Shown piece by piece: positions 16,994 through 26,310 of a DNA stretch of 64,000 bases. The notes beneath the pieces were generated by a model. It did not search any database. It was given only the letters and a program-made list of their open reading frames with translations, and was not told the DNA's origin. Source of the DNA: VXPQ01 sp964608315 (GTDB taxonomy: Bacteria; Bacteroidota; Rhodothermia; Rhodothermales; VXPQ01); contig CAZSNF010000003.1 of the NCBI GenBank assembly GCA_964608315.1, positions 1-64,000 on the forward strand, written 5' to 3'. The position numbers were made by a program, and so were the translations under genes. Position 1 is the stretch's first letter; every line of letters starts with the position of its first letter.

Positions 16994-19456
16994 ATGAAAA
17001 CACGCCGATCAAGTCTGTTCCTGCTCCTCGTTTGCTGGTTTGGCGCAGTGCAAACGCAGCCTGCAAGCGCCCAGGACGCCGACGCCCCTCCGCCGATCAA
17101 TGAACTGCTCGCCCCCGAAGCGGTCGCAGAACAGGTGGCCGTTTCCAACGCCCGCGAACCTTTGCGCGTACTGGCCGTAACGACAACGCACGGTTTCCGG
17201 CACAGCTCCATCGACGCCATACAGGAAGTACTGCCTGCGGTCGGCGCCGCCACGGAATTCGAATTCGAGATCACGGAAGACCTCGCGCTCCTCAACGAGG
17301 ATAACCTCGCCGGATACGATCTGATCCTGTTCGCCAACTCCACGATCCGCGTCAGGACCGAAGCGCAGGAAGGCGACGCCGACAGCGAAGCAGCCGTCTA
17401 CGGGTTTACGTTCCAGACGCTCGAAGGAGCCGCAGAGTCTGCCTTCGCCTTTGAAAACCTGGATGGCGACGCGCCTTCCGGCTCCGTGATGACCGCGCCT
17501 GGCGCCCCGCCCATTCCGCTGGAGGACATCCAGTACGACCCGCCCATGCTGACCTTCAGTTTCGATACGCAATCGGCCTATGGGCATATTTACGTTTCCG
17601 GCGAACTGACGCCCGACGCGTTCGACGCCCGGTGGCGCTCTGGCCTCAGCGACAGCGCTTTGCCGGTCCCCGCCACCCGACAGAATCCGGAATCCAGGGG
17701 GGTGCCGAACGGCATGACGGAAGAACAACGCGATGCGATCCGCGCTTTTCTGGCTTCGGGCAAAGGCGTCGCAGGTGCGCACGCCGCCCTGGACGCGCTG
17801 TATGGATGGGATTGGTATCGAGAGATGGCGGGAGGCGGATTGTTTAAAAACCATCCCTGGACGCAGTCCGTCCGCATCCGGATAGAAGAGCCGGGCCATC
17901 CCGCCGTAGCGCATTTCGGGGACGGTTTCCAGATACGCGACGAAATCTACGTGCTTGACGCAAATCCCCGCTGGAACGTCCATGTACTGGCTTCGCTCGA
18001 CATGCAGAGCGTCGGAATAGACGAAGGTCCTGCAAGTACGCTGGCCAACGACTACCCGATTTCATGGCTTCAGGAATACGGCGGCGGTCGCGTTTTCTTC
18101 ACCGCACTGGGGCATTTCGAAGACGTCTGGACCACGCCCGCATTCATGCAGCATCTTTTGCAGGGCATGCGGATTGCAGCGGGACGGCTCCCGGCCGACG
18201 CCGGCAGCGGCAAGCGAACCTATGAAGTGCTTGCCGAAAACATATGGCCCGACGATATCGCCGTGGACGACAAAGGCCATGTCTGGATTGCCGAATTGCG
18301 CGGCAAGGTACACCGCTACGACGCCGAAACGGGCGAAACGCGGCAGATTGCGCACCTCGACGTCACCGATCCGACCAATGTCGAGCATGGCTTGTTCGGC
18401 GTCGAGGTCGATCCGGCCTTCTACGAGGGCGAACCGTACGTCTACCTGTACTACGCGGAGCAAAAAACCTTCATCAACACGCTTTCGCGGTTTACGTACC
18501 GGAACGGCATGCTGGATATGTCCAGCGAAAAGGTGCTGTTGCGCGTACCCACGGAGCCCCATTGCTGCCATCAGGCAGGCGACATCGAATGGGGTCCCGA
18601 CGGGTCGCTGTACCTCTCTACCGGAGATACGGGCATGTCCGAAGTGCGCCCGCAATGGGAAGTGTCGCAGGAACGCATCGACGACTTCATGGCCCGCCAC
18701 GATTTGTCCCGCATACACTGGACTCGGCTGGTGGATTCCGAACGCAGCGCGCAAAACCTGCAAGACCTGCGCGGCAAAATCCTGCGAATCCATAAAGACG
18801 GGTCCATCCCGAAAGACAATCCCTTCTTCGGGCAGCCCGGCGTACGCTGGGAAATCTACGCCTACGGCCTGCGCAATCCGTACCGCTTCAAGGTGGACCA
18901 CGAAACAGGCGCACTCTACATCGGGGTGGTCGGTCCCGACGCGGGATTCGATTACGACGAGTATAATATTTCGGAAAAAGGCGGAGAAAACTTCGGGTGG
19001 CCGCGCAATATGGGCAAGTTGTTCTACAACGAAATCACGCCCGAGCATATTCCGGACTTCGTACCGCCAATATGGGAGTACACCTACGAATCCGGCGGGC
19101 GATCGGCCACGGTCGGCCCCATCTACCGCCACGAAGGAGCGGGCGGATTCCCCAGCCTCCTGCAAAACGGCCTGTTCGTCTACGACTGGTCCCGTCGCTG
19201 GATCAAATGGGGGCAGGTTGCCGACAGCGTCTTCGAAAGCGACGTAGAAGAAAGCGCGAAAAATACGCCGCTGGCCCTGCGCATCCCTGCAAAGCGCCTG
19301 CTGAACATCAAAACATTCGATGTGTTGACGCGGACCGCGCCCATTTCCATGGAAACCGGGCCGGACGGCAGCATTTACGTGGCGGAATTCGACGGATTCT
19401 GGAATCCCGGCCCGAATTCCCGCCTTACGCGATACCGCTGGATACCAGATAAATAA
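16994..19456 (+). CDS. secreted ThuA-domain / glucose-sorbosone dehydrogenase fusion
   Basis: This 820-aa protein has a signal peptide (MKTRRSSLFLLLVCWFGAVQ). Residues about 45-390 form a ThuA-like domain (LRVLAVTTTHGFRHSSID, GAHAALDALYGWDWY, HPAVAHFGDGFQIRDEIY). Residues about 410-815 form a soluble PQQ-type beta-propeller (WPDDIAVDDKGHVWIAEL, DIEWGPDGSLYLSTGDTG, LRGKILRIHKDG, YAYGLRNPYRFKVD). Such fusions are common in Bacteroidota and Planctomycetota, and are thought to oxidise sugars in the periplasm; cofactor and substrate are not shown by the sequence. The start at 16994 is preceded by AAAGGA at 16979. The cytochrome c gene 15 bp downstream is the likely electron acceptor. Confidence 0.85.
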   Translation: MKTRRSSLFLLLVCWFGAVQTQPASAQDADAPPPINELLAPEAVAEQVAVSNAREPLRVLAVTTTHGFRHSSIDAIQEVLPAVGAATEFEFEITEDLALLNEDNLAGYDLILFANSTIRVRTEAQEGDADSEAAVYGFTFQTLEGAAESAFAFENLDGDAPSGSVMTAPGAPPIPLEDIQYDPPMLTFSFDTQSAYGHIYVSGELTPDAFDARWRSGLSDSALPVPATRQNPESRGVPNGMTEEQRDAIRAFLASGKGVAGAHAALDALYGWDWYREMAGGGLFKNHPWTQSVRIRIEEPGHPAVAHFGDGFQIRDEIYVLDANPRWNVHVLASLDMQSVGIDEGPASTLANDYPISWLQEYGGGRVFFTALGHFEDVWTTPAFMQHLLQGMRIAAGRLPADAGSGKRTYEVLAENIWPDDIAVDDKGHVWIAELRGKVHRYDAETGETRQIAHLDVTDPTNVEHGLFGVEVDPAFYEGEPYVYLYYAEQKTFINTLSRFTYRNGMLDMSSEKVLLRVPTEPHCCHQAGDIEWGPDGSLYLSTGDTGMSEVRPQWEVSQERIDDFMARHDLSRIHWTRLVDSERSAQNLQDLRGKILRIHKDGSIPKDNPFFGQPGVRWEIYAYGLRNPYRFKVDHETGALYIGVVGPDAGFDYDEYNISEKGGENFGWPRNMGKLFYNEITPEHIPDFVPPIWEYTYESGGRSATVGPIYRHEGAGGFPSLLQNGLFVYDWSRRWIKWGQVADSVFESDVEESAKNTPLALRIPAKRLLNIKTFDVLTRTAPISMETGPDGSIYVAEFDGFWNPGPNSRLTRYRWIPDK

Positions 19457-19471
19457 CCCGTCGTTCAAAAA

Positions 19472-20071
19472 ATGAAGGACACTGATCGCATTACAGAGAT
19501 GCAGCGCGAAAAAAACTTCCGGAAATCCGGGCGGATTTCCGCTTGGCGTACGCCATTCGCAACCTTGTGCCTCATGGGCCTCGCCGGAATCGTTGGCGCA
19601 GGAGCTGTCTTTGAAGACCTGTCCTCGCAATCGCGGCGCCTGCAGCCAGGGGCCGCCGTTTCCGGGAACCGGGCGCCTTTCCCGCAGGACGAAGGAGCCG
19701 AGATTTACCAGACCCGCTGCTTATCGTGCCATCAGGCGAACGGAGGCGGGGTGCCGGGCGTATTTCCTCCGCTCACCGGAACCGAATGGGTAACGGGCGA
19801 CGAGGGGGTGCTCATCCGGATCATCCTGAACGGAATGACCGGGGAACTTGAGGTGAATGGCATGGTGTACACCGGCGCGATGCCGCCCTGGGGAAGTTTT
19901 CTGACGGACGAGGAGATGGCGGACCTGCTTACCTATATCCGCACGGAATGGAGCAACGACGCCAGTGATGTCACGCCTGAAATGGTGGCAGAGGTGCGGG
20001 AAGCCGTAGCGGACCGCGCGGAACCCTGGACGGTTGCCGAACTGGAAGCGATGAGGGAGGCGAACAGGTAG
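19472..20071 (+). CDS. class I cytochrome c, membrane-anchored or exported
   Basis: The 199-aa protein has one hydrophobic segment (residues about 27-45) that could be a signal anchor, then a single haem-binding CLSCH near residue 79 (EIYQTRCLSCHQANGGG). Downstream residues GAMPPWGSFLTDEEMADLLTY supply the axial Met and the C-terminal helix. Its position directly after the ThuA/PQQ-type dehydrogenase suggests it carries electrons from that enzyme. An alternative start lies nine codons downstream (19499). Confidence 0.88.
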   Translation: MKDTDRITEMQREKNFRKSGRISAWRTPFATLCLMGLAGIVGAGAVFEDLSSQSRRLQPGAAVSGNRAPFPQDEGAEIYQTRCLSCHQANGGGVPGVFPPLTGTEWVTGDEGVLIRIILNGMTGELEVNGMVYTGAMPPWGSFLTDEEMADLLTYIRTEWSNDASDVTPEMVAEVREAVADRAEPWTVAELEAMREANR

Positions 20072-20191
20072 AGGGGCAGGCTGGCGGGATCCCTCGTTTC
20101 GCATTCTGGATTGGCCGGGGCCTCTTCCGGGGCGTGTCAGAAATTCGGGAAAGAAATAACCTCTGAAGGGATTCGCGTCAAGAACCAGCAA

Positions 20192-21646
20192 ATGGATGCT
20201 ATGGAAGCGGCGGAGCAGATTGCGGCGCTGGAAGGCTTTGCAACAGACAATGCGGATATAGAGCGGTTAAAGGAATTGCTGGTCGAGACGGACACGGCGG
20301 TGCTGAAAGCCTTGCGGAATTTTGCGAACCTTGCTGCAAACAATCCCGACTTTGAAAAACTGAAAGAACTTCACCGGAAATGGAGCGCCGAATTTGACGC
20401 TATTGCATTTCTGGAATTATCACGCAATGAGCGGTGCCATTCCAGATTTCTGGCATGGCTGTTGAATCCGGAAGAAAACCACGGAACGGGGGCGTATTTT
20501 CTCGAAAATTTTCTGTGGAAAATCCTCGAACAGGCAAAAGCCCTGGGCATAGGCAAAGCAGATTCCCCCGAAATGGACGAGGCCATCTGGACGCAAACCA
20601 GCGTAACACCAGAATGGCCTCACGAAGTAGATGGCAAGCGAGGTTTCCTGGACATTCTTCTGGTAAACCCGAAAGAGAAGTTTCTTTGCGCCATAGAGAA
20701 CAAGGTGGATACCGGCGAACACAGCGGTCAACTGGGGCGCTACAGGAAGGCGCTGGAGAAAAACTACCCGGATGATTTTACCAGATGCTATGTATTCCTG
20801 TCTCCGGGCGGAAAGCCTCCGGAACAGGAAGAAGATCAAGGACACTGGACGCCGGTGACGTACGCCACCATACTGGAACTGGTGGAGGACACCCTTAAGG
20901 CTACTGATATGCGCGGCGACGTTCGCGTATTCCTGCAACAATACGTAAGAACCCTACGGAGAAACATCGTGGATAAGCATTCTGACGAAGTGCGGCAATT
21001 GGCTCGCAAAATCTACCTGGAAAATCGAGAGGTCATTGAACTGACATACGAGTACAAGCCGAACTATCTGGCAGAAATGAGGGAGATTATAAGGAATGTT
21101 GTGCGAGGGCAGCCCGGTTGGATATTAGACAAGGAGCAAAAAGATATTATCCGGTTTCGGCCCGATACATGGACGCTTCTTCCCGGCTTCTTGACAGGAA
21201 CCGGCTGGCCGCCATCCGAAGCGCTGCTGCTTTTTGAGTTCACCTTCGATCATAGGGGGACCCTCGATCATAGGGGGAATACGCGCATGGTACTTTGCCT
21301 TGGGCCAAGTGAGAACGAATCCATCAGGCAGGAAATATTCGAAAAAATAAATAATGTGGATCCAAATCGGTTTAAGCATGCAGCCTATCCATTAATGGCC
21401 AATCAACTCAACACCTCGTATACGCATATTTACTCTGGAGAAAACATCTTGGACGAGAAAGATTTCGGCAAATGGGACGATAATGAAGGTTCGTATATCC
21501 GTGAAAAGGTAAAGCGTTGGGTGGAAGACTTCGCCCAAAAAGATTTCCCGACGCTGAACGATATTATCGTCGACTGCTTCAGGGAGTACGAAGCACGGCA
21601 GGCCGATTCGTCCGTTGCTTCTTCGCACGGAGATGTGTCTGCCTGA
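20192..21646 (+). CDS. PD-(D/E)XK nuclease superfamily protein
   Basis: This 484-aa protein resembles the PDDEXK_4 group of putative nucleases often found in defence islands. The N-terminal region has RNERCHSRFLAWLLNPEENH. The nuclease core is GFLDILLVNPKEKFLCAIENK (residues about 150-170), giving the D...ExK metal-binding motif, followed by GQLGRYRKALE. I chose ATG 20192; a TTG at 20111 is in frame. The region has lower GC than its neighbours. An 18-bp tandem duplication at 21247-21282 adds a second DHRG-type unit in frame. It is the first gene of the accessory island, without an obvious partner. Confidence 0.75.
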   Translation: MDAMEAAEQIAALEGFATDNADIERLKELLVETDTAVLKALRNFANLAANNPDFEKLKELHRKWSAEFDAIAFLELSRNERCHSRFLAWLLNPEENHGTGAYFLENFLWKILEQAKALGIGKADSPEMDEAIWTQTSVTPEWPHEVDGKRGFLDILLVNPKEKFLCAIENKVDTGEHSGQLGRYRKALEKNYPDDFTRCYVFLSPGGKPPEQEEDQGHWTPVTYATILELVEDTLKATDMRGDVRVFLQQYVRTLRRNIVDKHSDEVRQLARKIYLENREVIELTYEYKPNYLAEMREIIRNVVRGQPGWILDKEQKDIIRFRPDTWTLLPGFLTGTGWPPSEALLLFEFTFDHRGTLDHRGNTRMVLCLGPSENESIRQEIFEKINNVDPNRFKHAAYPLMANQLNTSYTHIYSGENILDEKDFGKWDDNEGSYIREKVKRWVEDFAQKDFPTLNDIIVDCFREYEARQADSSVASSHGDVSA

Positions 21647-21697
21647 CTGCGTGCGGGATTACGGTTCAATGGGGGCTCAACAAGGTAGACTCCCCAA

Positions 21698-22144
21698 TCA
21701 CATCACCGGGTAGTACCGCGCCAGCATCAGCACGAGTACGAACAGCCAGATGAGGTGTCCGGCCCCGACGCTCATGGCAAGCCGTTTGCGCGCCGCTTGC
21801 CGGGCCTCTTCGTCCCCATCCGCGGCCACGATTCCCCAGGCAGGGCGTATCGCAAAGAACTGGATGCCCACCAGGATCAGCATGAACAGCAGGCTCGTGT
21901 GATATTCCGGCCCGTACGCCCCGAATCCGCCCCCGATCAGAAACGCGGCAAGCCCGAAAAGGAACGTAAGCACGGCGAATATGCCGGTGAGGCTTACGGC
22001 CTTGGCCCCTGTCTCGCGCGCGGAATCGCCGGAAGACGAAACCGCAGCGGCGCGGGCGATGCGGCCGAGCAGCAGCGCCACGCCAAACCATCCGGCGGCG
22101 GTAACGACATGAAGCAACACGAATATATTCTTGATCGTCAGCAT
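21698..22144 (-). CDS. four-helix membrane protein, CopD/DUF2269-like
   Basis: This 148-aa protein has four predicted transmembrane helices (IKNIFVLLHVVTAAGWFGVA, GIFAVLTFLFGLAAFLIGGG, TSLLFMLILVGIQFFAI and LIWLFVLVLMLARYY). The His in LLHVVTAAGW and the layout recall CopD/DUF2269-type membrane proteins. I start it at ATG 22144 (MLTIKNIFV). A fragment of family A lies just upstream. The function is unknown. Confidence 0.6.
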   Translation of the reverse strand: MLTIKNIFVLLHVVTAAGWFGVALLLGRIARAAAVSSSGDSARETGAKAVSLTGIFAVLTFLFGLAAFLIGGGFGAYGPEYHTSLLFMLILVGIQFFAIRPAWGIVAADGDEEARQAARKRLAMSVGAGHLIWLFVLVLMLARYYPVM

Positions 22145-22194
22145 GGCGGTGCAGGGAATGAGTATGTCGTACGCGGCGTCCACGCGTCGGAATC

Positions 22195-22239
22195 CGAACG
22201 GGAAGCGCTGATCGAAGCAGATTTAATCAGAGTGCCCTA
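22195..22239 (+). repeat. family A repeat, right-end fragment
   Basis: The bases GAAGCGCTGATCGAAGCAGATTTAATCAGAGTG match the last 45 bp of family A and end just before hemY. Confidence 0.6.
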
Positions 22240-22284
22240 TAATACTATTTTTTGACGCGACAAACACGCAAAACCGATGGAACC

Positions 22285-23685
22285 ATGCGCGTGGCGGTAA
22301 TAGGGGCAGGAATCGCCGGATTGACGGCGGCGTTCCGGTTGCAGCTGGCCGGAGCGGAGCCCATTGTATTCGAAGCCTGGAAGCGCGCAGGCGGCGTCAT
22401 CGGCACGGAGCGCATCGACGGATTTCTTGTCGAATACGGCCCCACCACCATCCAGGCGGCGAATCCGGTCCTCGACGAGCTCATTCGCAACGCCGGCCTG
22501 GACCCGGATCGCCTTCCCGCCTCAAAAACCGCCCGAAAGAGATATATCGTACGCAACGGCAAGCCGGTTGCAGCCCCAAGCTCCCCGGCTGATCTTGTGA
22601 CCGGCTCCCTCTTTTCCCTCCGCGCCCGCCAGCGGGCGCTTCGCGAACCTCTGATACCCAAATCGCGCCCGTCGGCGGAAGAAAGCGTGGCCGATTTCGC
22701 CCGCAGGCGCTTCGGACCCGAAGCGCTCGACTACGGGATGGAGCCGCTGGTCGCCGGCGTATACGGCGGAGACCCTGCCCATCTCGCCATGCGCCATGCT
22801 TTCCCGGGACTCTGGCGCATGGAGCAGGAATCGGGGTCTATCGTGCGCGGCCTGATTCGCCAGCAAAAAAATCGGGAAAACCGGCAGGCGGGCGGCATGT
22901 TCTCCTTCCGGAAAGGCCTTGGGCAGCTCCCCGCGGCGCTTTTCGAGGCCCTGAGCGACCGCGTACGCCTGTCCACGCCCGTCCGGCGGCTGGAGCGACA
23001 AGGGAACCGCTGGATCGTTTCCGGAGATCGCCCGGCGGCGGACAGCAAACAAACCGTCTGGAGCGAATCCTTCGATGCGGTACTGTACGCAGCCCCGCTT
23101 CACGCGCTTGCTTCCATCGCACTGCCGGAAGGGCCTTCTCTCGAACCGTTGACCCGTGTCGCGTACGCCCCGCTTGGCGTCGTCGCACTGGGATTCCGAA
23201 GAGAGCAGGTAGGCCATCCGCTCGACGGATTCGGCATGCTGGTTCCGCGCGTGGAACGCCGCATCCGCATACTGGGAACCTTGTTTACCTCGTCCATCTT
23301 TCCCGGCTCGCCTTCCGCCTCGGCGGCCTCGCCATCAGACGCGGCCCGGGCCCCTGCGGGACATATCCTGCTAACCTCCATGCTTGGCGGCATGCGCCAT
23401 CCTGCACTGGCCTCGCTGCCGGACACGGAAGCGTACGACCTGACCCTGCGCGACCTGCGGGGCCTGCTGAAAATTACCGGAGAACCTGTTTTTCGGTGGC
23501 GCACCGCATGGGAACGGGCCGTTCCCCAGTACAATATCGGATACGGGAACGCGCTGTCCGCCATGGATCGGCTCGAATCCGCCTGGCCCGGCTGGTTTAT
23601 GGCGGGCAACTACCGCATGGGGGTTTCCATCGGCGACGCCGCAAAATCCGGGGAAGAGGCGGCAAGAAGGCTGTGCGGGGCGTAA
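22285..23685 (+). CDS. hemY: protoporphyrinogen/coproporphyrinogen oxidase, HemY type
   Basis: This 466-aa flavoprotein begins with the dinucleotide-binding motif VAVIGAGIAGLTAAFRLQLA and GGVIGTERIDGFLVEYGPTT. The middle has the membrane/substrate-binding domain (EPLVAGVYGGDPAHLAMRHA), and the C-terminal FAD contact is WPGWFMAGNYRMGVSIGDAA. It performs the six-electron oxidation late in haem synthesis. I start it at ATG 22285; a TTG at 22252 is in frame but lies before the conserved start. The gene stands alone. Confidence 0.92.
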   Translation: MRVAVIGAGIAGLTAAFRLQLAGAEPIVFEAWKRAGGVIGTERIDGFLVEYGPTTIQAANPVLDELIRNAGLDPDRLPASKTARKRYIVRNGKPVAAPSSPADLVTGSLFSLRARQRALREPLIPKSRPSAEESVADFARRRFGPEALDYGMEPLVAGVYGGDPAHLAMRHAFPGLWRMEQESGSIVRGLIRQQKNRENRQAGGMFSFRKGLGQLPAALFEALSDRVRLSTPVRRLERQGNRWIVSGDRPAADSKQTVWSESFDAVLYAAPLHALASIALPEGPSLEPLTRVAYAPLGVVALGFRREQVGHPLDGFGMLVPRVERRIRILGTLFTSSIFPGSPSASAASPSDAARAPAGHILLTSMLGGMRHPALASLPDTEAYDLTLRDLRGLLKITGEPVFRWRTAWERAVPQYNIGYGNALSAMDRLESAWPGWFMAGNYRMGVSIGDAAKSGEEAARRLCGA

Positions 23686-23812
23686 CCAAGGCTTTTCAGG
23701 AAAAAAACGGCTCAAAAGCATAATTTTTGTGAAAAAATCTCATGAAAATGATTTTTATTATAATAATTCCGTATAATTGCTATTTATTCGAGAAAAAATC
23801 GCACATAGAGCC
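23686..23812. promoter_or_regulatory. AT-rich intergenic region with stem-loop and candidate -10
   Basis: This strikingly AT-rich stretch contains AAAAATC (23735 region) and GATTTTT (23750 region) as inverted arms around a 10-base loop, and TATAAT at 23772-23777, 36 bp before the ATPase start. It could terminate hemY and promote the rloA gene. No convincing -35 element is visible. Confidence 0.4.
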
Positions 23813-25204
23813 ATGGTCGTAACCTTTTCCGTTGCAAATTTCCTCTCCTTCAACGAGGAGGAGACCTTTTCATTGGTGGCGAGCAATCGGCTCTCCGGCC
23901 ACCATGAAAATCACCTCGTTCCGATTCCCGGTAGCGATGAGAAGGCGCTGCGGGCCGGTGTTCTGTACGGAGCGAACGGCGCGGGTAAATCGAACTTCTT
24001 CAAGGCGCTCTCCTACCTGCAAGATATGGTTCTGGAAGGCAGGGAAAAAGGATCGGGAACGGGACGTACCGCTTTTCGCTTTCGGGAAGATCCGGAAGCG
24101 CCGAGTCTCCTTGATCTGCAATTCATTGTCCGGGACACACTATACCGTTTCGGCCTCGTGCTGGATGATGAACGGATTATCGAGGAGTGGCTTATAGTGG
24201 TCAATGGAGGTCGGGAAAAGACGATCTACGAGCGCAAAACCGATGCAAGGGGCGGAGTTACAGTGAATGCGAAAGGCTTAAGAAATGCTGACAAGAAACT
24301 GCGTGCCCTGGCAACCATCGGTGGACCTAAAGAGCAAAGTTTCCTCGCTACCATTGGGTGGGCGATGGGCTGGGCATTGGACGAGAATAGCCTGTCCGGA
24401 CCCGTATATGAGGTCCTCGACTGGTTCACACACCAAATGTCTTGTCTGCCTCCTGATTCCCGTTTTATGGGCCTCGGGTATGCCTTGCTCTCAGATCCAG
24501 ATTTTCAGTTTTTCGCCAGCGAATATCTAAAGGGCTCCTCAACCGGAGTGGATGGCGTGCATGTATCCAGAGAGGAAATATCCATAGAGCGACTGAAAGC
24601 CATGTTTTCCTCCGACCTTATCGACCAACTCAAGGATGCAGCGCACATGAAGCCTGTGTTTGTGCGTATGCCTGACGATGATCGAGAAGCCATTATTGAG
24701 AAGGCCGGCGAAAATTGTTATCTGCTTACGATCAAAGCGATTCACCAACATGGGACGCCGGGCAAAATCCACCTCGATTTTTCCAAAGAATCGGATGGCA
24801 CGCAACGCTTGCTGCATCTTCTTCTCGCTCTATACCAACTGAGCACCCATGGAGGTACTCTGGTAATCGATGAGGTAGAGCGCAGTATGCACCCGTTGCT
24901 TACCCGACAGTTCATGGAGTTTTTCTTCAGGAGTTTCAGCGGCGATTATCTGCAACTTATCGTAACTACGCATGAGTCCAACTTGCTCGATCAACAGTTG
25001 CTGCGGCGAGACGAAATATGGTTTGCCGAGAAAAACGACAAAGGAGCTACATCCCTCTATTCTCTTGCGGATTTCAGGCCACGCAAGGACCTGAAACTGG
25101 ATAAGAATTACTTACAGGGGCGTTTTGGAGCCGTGCCGCATCTCGCGGGAATGAATCGGATTATGACAGAGGCGGAAGGGGCTCATGCACACATCTCGAC
25201 GTAA
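23813..25204 (+). CDS. AAA15-type ATPase, RloA-like
   Basis: The 463-aa SMC/ABC-like ATPase begins MVVTFSVANFLSFNEEETFS, the classic N-terminus of the COG1106/AAA15 family. The Walker A is YGANGAGKSNFFK near residue 55. Signature-like and Walker B segments are SDGTQRLLHLLLALY and LVIDEVERSMHPLLTRQFM, then TTHESNLLD. The last 20 bases overlap the start of an rloB-like gene, as in RloA-RloB pairs that sit in restriction and defence islands. By analogy the ATPase senses a phage product and controls the partner, but this is inferred. A TTG at 23777 is a possible alternative start. The ATPase is intact although its partner is interrupted. Confidence 0.8.
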   Translation: MVVTFSVANFLSFNEEETFSLVASNRLSGHHENHLVPIPGSDEKALRAGVLYGANGAGKSNFFKALSYLQDMVLEGREKGSGTGRTAFRFREDPEAPSLLDLQFIVRDTLYRFGLVLDDERIIEEWLIVVNGGREKTIYERKTDARGGVTVNAKGLRNADKKLRALATIGGPKEQSFLATIGWAMGWALDENSLSGPVYEVLDWFTHQMSCLPPDSRFMGLGYALLSDPDFQFFASEYLKGSSTGVDGVHVSREEISIERLKAMFSSDLIDQLKDAAHMKPVFVRMPDDDREAIIEKAGENCYLLTIKAIHQHGTPGKIHLDFSKESDGTQRLLHLLLALYQLSTHGGTLVIDEVERSMHPLLTRQFMEFFFRSFSGDYLQLIVTTHESNLLDQQLLRRDEIWFAEKNDKGATSLYSLADFRPRKDLKLDKNYLQGRFGAVPHLAGMNRIMTEAEGAHAHIST

Positions 25205-25371
25205 ACGCCGTCCGCTGGACAGACATAAACAGGATTTTCGGGATGACCGCCTCTATATCGTGGCGTGCGACGACACCTATGCGCCCAAGCAGTATTTCGA
25301 GGCATTCAAGCTTTCGCGCTTACATATCCATGTGATTCCAACACAAGACGGAACATCGTCTGCGGAGCATG
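25185..25371 (+). pseudogene. rloB-like gene, 5' part (disrupted)
   Basis: The first 62 codons encode the N-terminus of an RloB-family protein (RLYIVACDDTYAPKQYFEAF), preceded by GGAAGGGG as ribosome site and overlapping the ATPase gene. The frame then enters the composite element at 25372 and stops at 25577. Joining codon 62 to base 30525 restores an open frame of 225 aa. The usual acidic EG..TE motif of RloB is changed to CDDTYAPK, so the active site may be altered. Confidence 0.8.
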
Positions 25372-25470
25372 AGAGGTGGTTCGGGTTGATTGGACAGCGT
25401 TTTCGGGCTTTTAAGGTACAGGATTGCGACCTTGTTCGGATCCAGACAACCCATATGGAGGCATTCCATG
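25372..25470 (+). repeat. left terminal inverted repeat of composite element
   Basis: This begins AGAGGTGGTTCGGGTTGATT and ends at the ATG of an OrfA-like frame. It pairs with 30401-30522, which carries an extra ~22 bp T-rich insertion. Confidence 0.8.
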
Positions 25471-25698
25471 CCCCAATGCACCGGCGGCAGAACCTCCGAC
25501 TCTGCCTTCAAGGCGAAGGCGGCCCCTGCCGTCATTCGCGGCGACGGCGCGCTGGCCGAGTTCCCCGTACGCTTTGAAGCGCATCCGAACGGGCACATTT
25601 CTGGAAAGTGCCTCGGCGCCTGGATACGCTGCTTTACGGAAGAGCGCCCGCATCGGGGCCTTGACAACCTGCCGTTTAGCGACGTATTATACGGTTGA
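25468..25698 (+). pseudogene. IS3-family transposase remnant: OrfA start fused to OrfB end
   Basis: The 76-codon frame reads AFKAKAAPAVIRGDGALAEF, VRFEAHPNGHI (the OrfA helix-turn-helix start, compare FKAKVALEAIRG and EVHPNQI in the family), and then jumps to YFTEERPH-like IRCFTEERPHRGLDNLP and DVLYG, the OrfB C-terminus. About 300 residues, including the DDE core, are missing. It is an internal-deletion derivative and cannot catalyse transposition. Confidence 0.7.
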
Positions 25699-25801
25699 GC
25701 GTCGCGACGCAGCATGTGGCTATTCTCGTCGAAATTGAAAACGACCCGCACCACAAGCCGGAATTGCACACAATCTGCCCAATCAATCCGGACCCCCGCT
25801 A

Positions 25802-26131
25802 ATGTTCAAAATAGAAACCTCCGGGAGGCGCCTCGTCCGTCTTAAAAAAGAGCGCTTTTCCGATTTGAATTTTCGCGAGCGGGATCATCTTCAGGAATGG
25901 ATAGCTGGCATGCCGGACGTGCTGGGCGAAGAACTTCTCATCATCCAGAAGGAATTTGACGACTTTGCGGACACGCGCGAGCGCCTTGATCTTCTGAAGT
26001 GGTTTAGTAATTATCCGACAGTCCGCCCCAAAAAGTTGGGGAGTTGCGCTCGACTGAAGGGCAGGTCCCTGTCAAGCATTCTTTATGATTTTCGGAACAA
26101 GCGGCTTGCATCTGTGTGCGAGGGTGCTTAA
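25802..26131 (+). pseudogene. DUF91/NucS-like nuclease, N-terminal fragment
   Basis: Residues 1-65 (LQEWIAGMPDVLGEELLIIQ, then FADTRERLDLL) match the start of putative nucleases related to NucS/DUF91, in which the metal-binding core follows shortly after DLLA. Here the frame changes at about 25997 into unrelated sequence (KWFSNYPTVRPKKLG) resembling IS3-type ends (CCCCAAAAAGTTGGGG), and stops at 26131. The catalytic core is absent. Confidence 0.55.
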
Positions 26132-26310
26132 GACCCCTCATTATAGTGGTCTTGGCCACATACCCAACCAACCATGAGGCAATGACCAACGCACTGTTCA
26201 GTACCTTGTCACCTGCACCCATCGAGATGGCGAAAAAGCTGCTTTGTTATGGGGGAAATTAGTCCCCCATTGGCAATCAAACCAGCTTTCTCCAACCTGA
26301 TCGTGGTCTC
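26132..26310. other. non-coding gap with perfect hairpin
   Basis: This 179-bp gap contains ATGGGGGA (26249-26256), a 6-base loop and TCCCCCAT (26263-26270), a perfect 8-bp stem without a T-run, so it is not a canonical terminator. A 26-codon frame from 26182 ends in its loop but has no support as a gene. Confidence 0.4.
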
